From assembly GCF_007655135.1 (NCBI RefSeq), contig NC_045130.1, forward strand, positions 39,366,605 through 39,430,604: DNA of 64,000 nt, in the 5' to 3' direction. The DNA is from Punica granatum. Its lineage: Eukaryota > Streptophyta > Magnoliopsida > Myrtales > Lythraceae. The number at the start of each line of letters is the position of its first letter. Position 1 is the first letter of the stretch. This document shows, in pieces, positions 56,601 through 64,000 of this stretch. Below the pieces are notes generated by a model that ran no database searches, was not told the origin of the DNA, and saw only the letters and a list, made by a program, of their open reading frames with translations. A program made the position numbers and the translations under genes.

Positions 56601-59600
56601 CTCATCAAACTATGTAACATTGTGCTTGGCATTTAGCAGACATGCAAACTTGCAACGTCAAGCTCAACCTATCAGCTATAAGCCTGAGGGATCTCGCAAG
56701 ATGCCAAGCTTAATGCAGGAGTTCTTCTTATACTTTCCCTGACGTGTTGTGCTTGCTAGAAAGACTAAGGTTGTGTTTGTTTACAAGTTAATCAATTAAG
56801 TGCTTAAAGGTAGTTACAAGTTAGTTACATGGGAAAATGACTAGGAAAAAAAGAGAAAGAGAAATATGAAAGATAATGGTCTTATCTACGTAATGATTGA
56901 GCCAAAAACCACTTAATGAGTAAGGAAAAAATTCTGACTTAATGAAATAAGTCATTTTTCATTTATTGATACTCTCTTCCCCTCACAAACCATCTTTTCA
57001 GCCTTATCATTTCTACACTCTTCCTATATATTTCTTTCTTTAACTAATTAAGTGCTTAATTTATCAAACACCACCTAAGTGAAGACACACTAACTTGCCA
57101 AGAGAAGAACGGAGTTACCCTATTTCAGTAGGCCATGCATGATAAATGTAAAGTGAGCTTCACATTGGATAAACCTTAAGTCGCAGCAATCAGGGCCAAC
57201 TTTGTGTTTTAGTTTTGGCAAAGATAATAAAGAAAAAGCAAAAATGGATAATTCTTCCATCAACACTTGTCTTCGACTGTGTGACATCTGCCTACCATGG
57301 TTACATTTTTCCACCTAGATTCAATCGTCCGCTTCATGTCGTCACTTCAGAGGCGCCTTCTTCCCTTCCACTTCAATGGCTTCCATGATAATGAGAGCAT
57401 GGCCTAGAAGATAAAGGTATCTCGGTACCTTGATAACAATACCTCAGAGGGTGAATTACATAGTTCGACCAATGCTGATTAGTCACACCAGCTTCAAGAG
57501 AAGGTGGTCTTGAGAGTATATAAGTAGAGTATGAATTGGTTCATCCACTCCCTTATATAGCCAGATTTGCTTTAAGTCACTTTTATTGCTCATCTTATTT
57601 CATGTCTTGACAAGTATAAAGTCAAGGGATTGAAAACACTATCAATTGTCTTTCTCTTCTACTTATTAGTTATTTCTCTATCTACCTGATATAATTTACA
57701 ATGGCTGAGCCTCAATACTCATACACAACAAATATTAAATATTAGCCTTACAGCTTGTTTGGATATAAAGGGTTGGAGGGGAGGGAAGGGGAGGGGAAGG
57801 GAAGGATAAGGAGGGGCGGGGAAGGGAAGGGAAGGATAATGAATCCCAAGTTTGGATAGAAAAATTGTAATGTGAGTGGGGAAGGGTGGGATAAGATAGT
57901 CTATCCCATGTTTGGATAGAAAAAATGGTGGGATGGGAATAGATTATTTCGATAAAAGTACCTTTTTGTCCTTACCTTTTTATAAGAATAGTGGAGAGAT
58001 ATGGATAAACTAGTCTTTTCACATAAATTAAATTGTTTTCCCTATTCCACCAAAATGGTGGAAAAGAGTTTTGTGGTGTTTGGAGGGGGTAAATAATCCT
58101 CCTAGCCCCTCCCCTCCCCTTAAAATAAATACCCAAAATGGGTTAAATAATCCCACCCCTCCTAATTCCTCCCAATCCCTCAATCCAAACATAGCCTTAG
58201 TGCTTGAACTATGAATTCTATGAGACTTAGAAAAGACTACATGTCCTTGAGGAAAACATCTTCTTGAGCGGCCTCAGCAATGGAAGGTAGAAAAAACTAA
58301 CGATAAAAGAACAACTCAGGACCAATCGTTGGACATAAGTTTGTTTGCACACCAGTGCATATGTATACTTATATTTGAGATGAATTTTAAACTTTCAACT
58401 GCTTGGTTTTGTATAAGATCATGATTTGGGCTCAGCCCCGTATTTCACCCCAAAAGAAAAATGATAATAATTAGTTCAATAATTTAATTTTTTGCTAGAA
58501 GATTAATCAGTCTCCTAGAAGTTAATGAATACACAGAGAGAGGAGATAAATTAACGTAGCAGATTCAATAAAATAACAGGAACATGATCGTTCGTTATTC
58601 CACAAAGAAGACAGACAAGGCAGCATTATTTCATTACCAACCGAAAGACACTGTTGTACCAAAACAAAGCCCCTATCAATCATTTTAAATACTGAAATTA
58701 ATATCGTAAAAGCGGGATTTAATTTCTTTCCATATAACTTATCCAGAAAAAATAATTTCCTTCCATCTGTGTGTGCGCATAGATGTGCGTCTCTTGCAGA
58801 ACTCAGAAGAAGTAAACTTCCCATCGCAAATGCACATTTGATACAGCTCAGTTTACAGGACAATTAATTTCCGATTCTCACGTAGATAATAATTACTTAA
58901 AAAATTTCCATATATTCATATTTTGCAAATGAAATTTATTATTTATTTATTTGTTTATTATATTTTATTTTATATATTTATTTTTTATTTTTTATTTTTT
59001 TTAAAAAAGACAAATATGGTTTGCATTGTTATGTATTTTGGTCCGAGGGCATATGAAGGATTGACAAGCGTACCTTGTGGTCGTGCGTGAGAGGTATGGC
59101 CCTCCCGCCTCTGCAGAGAACGGCGCGTGAGTCGCCGCAGTTGCCAACGATAATGTGGTCTGGCGTCAGTAGGGCCACGACCGCCGTTGACCCGCCGAGC
59201 GCCACCTCCCTTGGGTGACAGCTACACCGCGACCCCACGCTTTCGCAGGGGCACGTCGCCATCGCCAGCTCGTCCGCCCTCTTGAACGCCCTTCTCATCA
59301 CCTCTCTCCACTTCTCCTCTCCTCCTCCACCGGCCTCCTGCTCCTCCCTCGGCTGCTGCTTCGTCGAGCTGCCGCCACCGCTGCCTCCGGACCCGTCCCC
59401 ATTATTCTCATCGGCGTGCCTCAGCCGCATCAACTCCTCCTCCATGAACGCGTGCATCTTCAAGCTCAACAGCGCTGCCACCTGCAGTGCACGCGCCACC
59501 CCCAGAGCCGTTACTTGAAAATCCCCAGATCAAATGCCATCATTTTGCTTATTTCTTTTTTTTTCATTTATTTACTAATTAATTAATTCTTTGTTCCGTT

Positions 59601-60192
59601 ACTTCATCAGTTATTTCTCTTCTTGCGTTTACTTTTTTTCTTTTTTTTTTTTCTCGACACAAGTCAATTCATTATTAATTGTTAATTAATTAAAGAGAGG
59701 AGGAGGAGGAGAAGAAATGGAAAGAATGTCACATACATGGGCGCCGCCGTGTCCGTCAAACACGCCGAAGAAATGCACCGGCAACCGGCGGGTAATCTCC
59801 GGGCGGCAGAGCGGCGTCCGCACGTCCACAGCGTCCTCCATCTCCCTGGACCTCCCCGTCACCGACATCATCCCGTACACCGGCTCCCTGTGACGCCTCT
59901 GGTCCGCCGGGTGGTTCGCGTCGTCTCCCGACGAAGACGGCGAGGAGTTAGGGAGGCCCTGGACGGCACCCTCCGACGAACGAGGCCGCTTCCCCTCCCT
60001 CGTGAGCTCGACGGGCTCGGGAGCGGGGTCGGCGGCTTCCTTGAGGCTGATGGCAGACGCGGCGAGGTGCGATCCGGCGGTGGAGAGGGAGGAGAGGCGG
60101 CGCATCTGGATCCTGCGGCGGCGCCTCTGGCGGCACTTCTCGGGCGAGTCGTCGTTGTCCTGGTTCAGCATTCTGCAGTAGACCTCCGTCAT
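53619..60192 (-). CDS. AHG1: clade A protein phosphatase 2C, AHG1 type, 4 exons, 433 aa
   Basis: Exons are 59737-60192, 59074-59481, 54616-54721 and 53619-53950, 1302 bases in one frame. The N-terminus (MTEVY, then [14 protein letters not shown]) and the C-terminus ([20 protein letters not shown]) match Arabidopsis AHG1, a phosphatase that dampens abscisic acid signalling in seeds. All PP2C motifs are present: [10 protein letters not shown], metal-binding FDGHGG (Asp146), [44 protein letters not shown] (Asp355) and DNIS (Asp421). Where ABI1 and HAB1 have the Trp that locks onto hormone-bound PYL receptors, this protein has Leu308 ([11 protein letters not shown]), as expected for AHG1. Exon 2 has a Gly/Ser/Glu-rich insert. 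Intron 2 is 4.35 kb, and both other introns are ordinary GT-AG. Confidence 0.95.
56769..57075. mobile_element. MITE in AHG1 intron 2, TAA target
   Basis: TAA at 56766-56768 and 57076-57078 flanks inverted ends, GGTTGTGTTTGTTTACAAGT on the left and GGTGGTGTTTGATAAATTAA in reverse complement on the right. Both continue to a shared AAGCACTTAA/TTAAGTGCTTAA motif. It is 307 bp, AT-rich and non-coding. Confidence 0.85.
57751..58196. mobile_element. MITE in AHG1 intron 2, TTA target, G-rich arms
   Basis: TTA at 57748-57750 and 58197-58199 flanks the ends CAGCTTGTTTGGAT and GGCTATGTTTGGAT (right end in reverse complement). Long arms of GGGGAGGGAAGGGG type face CCCCTCCCCT-type sequence at the other end, so it can fold into a hairpin. 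Size and target fit Harbinger-type MITEs. Repeated blocks such as TTTGGATAGAAAAA occur inside. Confidence 0.85.
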
Positions 60193-62190
60193 CGTCGGCA
60201 GCGTTGATCAGCTTGCATAATCTCCGGCGACGAGTCTGTTCTGTTCCCTCCTGCTAGCTCCCCCAGTCCTTCCATAACAAAACGGAAACGCTCCCCATAT
60301 TTGCGATCATATTATATTATATATCTTAAACAATAGATATAGAGAGAGAGAGAGAGAGAGAGAGTAGAGAGGGAAGGAGACGGATTTTATTATATCGTTC
60401 GCGAGAAGGACAAGGGAAAGACGGAGGTGGGGGGAAGGGAATAAGGCAACGTGGTTGGGTCTCCCAAATTTCTCCGCAGCTGCCAGCTGCCCCAGTGAGC
60501 TGCCCGGGCTGACCAATCTGACCGTCACCGACTAGTATGCTGCGGTTTCGACACGTGTCGAGCATGACGCCTCCCCCAACCCCCCACCCCGCCCCCCCCC
60601 CCCAACCCTTTTCCTTCGAATACCTTTCCTTTCCCGAGTCAATTTCCCGTACCGCGATATTGAGAGCGCGTCGTGAAAGCAGGAAACGCCCGACACGTTT
60701 CGGCTGTTCTCTGACAGGTGTTAGTCCCAGCTATCCAGCATCTGCCACCTGGCCCAACCAAGAGTGTCCACCCCATGACTCCCCCGCGCCACCCCCACGG
60801 TTGTCCCCTCCTTTGCTTCTCAAAAAAAAAAAAAAAGGGCTGGCTGCACCCTCCAAAAACACTGGCAATCCTGCAATTACACCCAAAAATGAGTGGCATT
60901 TTCAAATATTTTATCATCAACTTAATTGATTTATGATGATGATGCTGATAAGTACGTATTCGTGTTCGGAAAGGTGCTAGTAAAGCCAGGGACCCCAAAG
61001 GTTGCACAGTAGTCTTGTCTACTTATTTGAATGCTACTCTATGAATGTAAAAGAACAATTCATCGGACCTGCTCCCATCCTTTGATTTTGACTTCGATCT
61101 GCGAATGTGGTGAGAGCAAATCTCACCTTCTTCAGGCAATTTACTCTCTAATCCTGTATCTGCTCCCAATTTTGCTCAAAACAGGAAGCCCATCATGTCG
61201 TCCAGGAAAAATCATAAAGTCATCCGCTAAAAATCGCAGATATTGCGCTTTCTCAGTCCATGGTTTGCTAGCCCTACCCTCCATCCGACCGATTATTCTG
61301 CTAACATCACTAGGTTTTAGTTTATTATGTATATAAAAAAAAAAATTGATGAAGGAGATAGTGATATTTTTTGACTTGGTCAGTTCTATTATGCATCTTC
61401 ATCTTTTTCATTTTCTTACTTAAATTTATTGAATAGGTGGACTTAACATTTCTTAATTCGTTTAAAAAAATATATTTATTCGATCAAGTTAAAAGGCAAA
61501 TTATCAAACTCATCCGAATGACCATTTTCAACTTTTGTCAAATTCAACTATACAATGAAATGGGATGAGAACATTCATTCCATTTCATTTTATTCTATCA
61601 AATATGAGCATGAATTCGATTGAATACTAGGAATATTCTCACGAGAAGGTGTTGGAGGAGGAAAATGAATTTCCCGTTTCAAACTGGCTAGAAACTGAAA
61701 ATTGGATTCCAATTTCCAATGCTGACTTTCTTTCTCATTCGAAACGTCTTGGAATGGGATGGGGCGGGGGATGACTGACTGACTGCTGATCAGAGAGATA
61801 CGTGGCGGGCAGTGGATGAACCCGACATGTGATGGTGACGTGGATGGTCCAAGTTTGACACGTCGGACTGTCTTTCTGAGTAAGAAAGATTGCGCCGCTC
61901 CCTCAAGTGGCTTTCAGTGTGCCTCACACGCTGTTTCACAGCGACACTTCTCTTTCCTTTTCTTGCTTCCCGTTCTCTTCCATATTTAGCAATCACAATT
62001 TTCACCGTCTGTTCGGCGCGCTGCAGTGGTAAAATGAACTGTTAATCTCCACATTTTGGTGCATTGCCAATGCTGGGATTACTTTTTCGATCATAGAGCA
62101 CCATCACCGTAAATGTATTTCTTTTCTACATATTTAGAGAAAAATGAAATGCAACAATCTCTTTGCCCGTTACTTCTTTTTTTCTTCTTT
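60193..62190. other. AHG1 promoter side and intergenic DNA, no further gene
   Basis: About 400 bases next to AHG1 are relatively GC-rich, with ACACGTGTCG near 60550 that contains a CACGTG G-box-like core partly overlapped by ACGTGTC, an ABRE-type motif. Beyond about 60900 the DNA becomes AT-rich. No other frame was convincing. Confidence 0.45.
60341..60364. repeat. (AG)12 microsatellite upstream of AHG1
   Basis: Twelve AG units lie about 150 bases upstream of the AHG1 start codon, probably in its 5' UTR or core promoter, reading as CT repeats in the sense strand. A C-rich run lies farther out near 60563-60605. Confidence 0.85.
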
Positions 62191-62795
62191 TTTCAGGTTC
62201 TCGGGTAGCTATTAATAAAAAAATATAGGTTCTAGGTATACAAATTAGGAACCGGTAAGATTAGGTTCCGATTTCAATGGGCAAATATCGAAACCGAAAC
62301 CAGAACCTAACATATGAAAATATATATATATATATATATATACAATATTATCAGTTTTTATCCATGAATTTGTTTATGTCTATTAATATTTTTAAGTAAA
62401 ATCAACTAAAATTTAATTTCTTAGCATGTTCACCGCCACTTAATTTTCCATTCTATTCTATTAATTCATTCCATACGATTTTATTTACTCATTTTTTAAG
62501 GAATTATGTAGCAATTGTTGAAGATTATTTGAAAATCTTATCTCTCATATATTTTTTTTTCTCTTCTCCCTTTACAGTACTATGATATTTCAACTTTGGC
62601 CTCTCATAAAGGGGGGGGTGGAGTTTCAAATCGAGTACCCGAAACTTATGGTACAATACATGTTTGGGATAGGTTTCGGTTCCCTAACATAACAGGATAT
62701 GGTCCATAACCAAATTTTAAGAACCTCTATTCTATAGGGTAGTTTCGGATCTCGTATAAAGAACATGGTACCCAGACTCGCTCACTCCCTTATAA
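62191..62795. mobile_element. decayed relative of the 45785-46308 element
   Basis: Contains GTAGCTATT, AGGAACCGGTAAGATTAGGTTCCG, GAGTACCCGAAACTTATGGTACAATACATG and CATGGTACCC blocks in the same order as the intact element's AGGAACCGGTGAAAATTGG..., GGGTACC..ATGTGGTATAATACAGG and CATGGTAGGG. A (TA)n tract sits inside. The ends are too worn for a target duplication. Confidence 0.6.
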
Positions 62796-63364
62796 ACTCT
62801 TAATTGATAGGAGATCATTCAGATTTTTCAAAAAATTATACTAATTAACATTACCTACAGTGTAAAAGCTAACGCATCTTCCCACTAATCTTAATTTGAA
62901 TTTCCAATATTTTTAATTAAAAAAATCATGCACAATAGAATAAGCCTTACGTGACCCATTGATTTTAAGTGAACGGAGCTCACTTGCAATAAAATTCAAA
63001 ATCAATAAATGTATCTTGTGTTATTACAAGTCAATATCCAAGAGAGAATTTGGCTCAGTCAATAGGCTGGCATGGCCTTGCGTTTGTGGAAAAATAAGGA
63101 TAATCCTAACATCACAAATTAAAAAGATACTTAAATTGGTAATAAATTGAAATTGACTTTTTTCCTCGGTTGGTTTTAGATTATTCGACACATATTTTCC
63201 TTAAATAAGATCTTAGTGTACATTTGTACTTTGAGAAAGTCCACTATCGGAAGAGTGCGTTATTCCTTAACATGCCGATCTCACTCAATCCTATATTTAT
63301 CAAATCCATTGAACTTACGAATATTATATATACATATTTGAATATATATATATATATATTTACG

Positions 63365-63635
63365 TTGCATTTGGTAAAAGTACATATGAAAATTTATTAT
63401 TAAATTAAAGAAGAAAAAATTTAATGATTGTGTTGTTAAATTGAGGGAAAAGTAATGAATAGTTAAGAGAATTTAGTATTTAAAAATTAATTAAAATAGT
63501 AGTTAAGAAAAAGTATATAAGAGAATTTATTATTATATTAAATAAAATAATAATAATTGTATTGTTAAATAGAGGAAAAAATAAAGTGGAGTTAAATTTT
63601 ACTCTATAACTAAATGGAGCATTAAATAATTAAAT
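63365..63635 (+). mobile_element. MITE relic, family M1
   Basis: Shares GCATTTGGTA-type start, TTAATGATTGTGTTGTTAAATTGAG, GAAAAGTAATGAATAGT, GAGAATTTAGTATT and GGAGTTAAATTTTACTC with the family copies near 3620-3900 and 23950-24256. A second internal block repeats the motif set, so it may be two copies or an internal duplication. Confidence 0.55.
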
Positions 63636-64000
63636 TATAGAAAAAAAATTAAAATAATATATTTTATTTTTTAAGAGTGGGGTGGGTCCCCGCCGATTGG
63701 GGAAACCCACCCCACTTATTTCGTAAAATTGGACGGATGAGTTTTTATATGCTTACATAATTTAAATTAATTTGAATTCCAATCTGATTGATCTAATACA
63801 AACGAATCTTAACTATCGATTTTTATGTGTTGAATTAAATAGAACACCATATCATTCTATACTGATTTATTTATGATTATGAGTATGTATGCTACATTCT
63901 TCTTGCAATCTCGTTTTCTCGAGACCCGTGGATATTATTATGTAACAATAATAATTATAGGCAAATGAAGGAAACATTTCTTTAATGGCATTTGCTCAAA
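63636..64000. other. AT-rich intergenic DNA to the window end
   Basis: No gene, RNA or element end was recognised. Confidence 0.5.

Noticed and set aside
59215..60207. Plus-strand frames of 123 and 156 codons
   Set aside because: They are antisense to AHG1 exons 1 and 2. Arg/His-rich composition is typical of such shadows.
1..64000. An endogenous virus or pararetrovirus insertion
   Set aside because: The reverse-transcribing elements seen are Ty1/copia, Ty3/gypsy and TRIM types. No movement, coat or envelope domain was recognised.

Overview
The window is nuclear DNA from a flowering plant, most likely a eudicot. Its genes carry GT-AG introns. The protein-coding genes are plant types: an HSR203J-like carboxylesterase, a PTI1-like kinase, a subgroup Ib(2)-like bHLH factor and an AHG1-type PP2C. 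The spaces between genes are AT-rich and packed with plant transposon families. I cannot fix the species. No tRNA, rRNA, CRISPR, organellar or viral genome segment was seen.

Layout. 1-2.04 kb: the 5' half of a decayed Ty1/copia element on the minus strand, running off the left edge. 2.0-4.5 kb: mostly featureless AT-rich DNA with one MITE relic. 4.5-27.4 kb: a tandem segmental duplication of a unit made of (repeat R) - (eIF3i gene) - (carboxylesterase gene). In the left unit A (4.5-19.46 kb) eIF3i is a gutted pseudogene and the carboxylesterase is frameshifted. In the right unit B (19.5-27.4 kb) both genes read intact. The two units carry different transposon insertions, so each acts as the empty-site control for the other. 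Unit A holds a 3.4-kb solo LTR, a 5.4-kb copia element with an uninterrupted gag-pol frame and nearly identical LTRs, and a 960-bp long-TIR element. Unit B holds a 558-bp Harbinger-type MITE.

27.6-38.2 kb is a transposon cluster: a non-autonomous CACTA element, a gypsy-type LTR relic, a Harbinger-type MITE, a 4.4-kb PIF/Harbinger element with both its Myb-like and transposase genes, a long-TIR MULE-like element, and a complete 523-bp TRIM. 39.6-41.15 kb: an intact PTI1-like kinase gene on the minus strand with a probable GC-AG intron. 44.4-47.9 kb: a decayed Ty3/gypsy pol region split by a 524-bp inverted-repeat element. 49.3-50.5 kb: a three-exon bHLH gene whose 5' flank holds a 36-base homopolymer. 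53.6-60.2 kb: a four-exon clade A PP2C of the AHG1 type, with a 4.35-kb intron that hosts two MITEs. 60.3-64 kb: the promoter side of that gene, then AT-rich DNA with relics of two MITE families seen elsewhere in the window.

All host genes lie on the minus strand, but nothing shows that they act together. eIF3i is a translation-initiation scaffold, AHG1 a negative regulator of abscisic acid signalling in seeds, and the kinase and bHLH are signalling or transcription proteins. The main biology here is genome dynamics: duplication, loss of one copy, and repeated independent transposon insertion. I found no convincing new molecular system. Exon joins were worked out by hand from splice consensus, reading phase and remembered family features.
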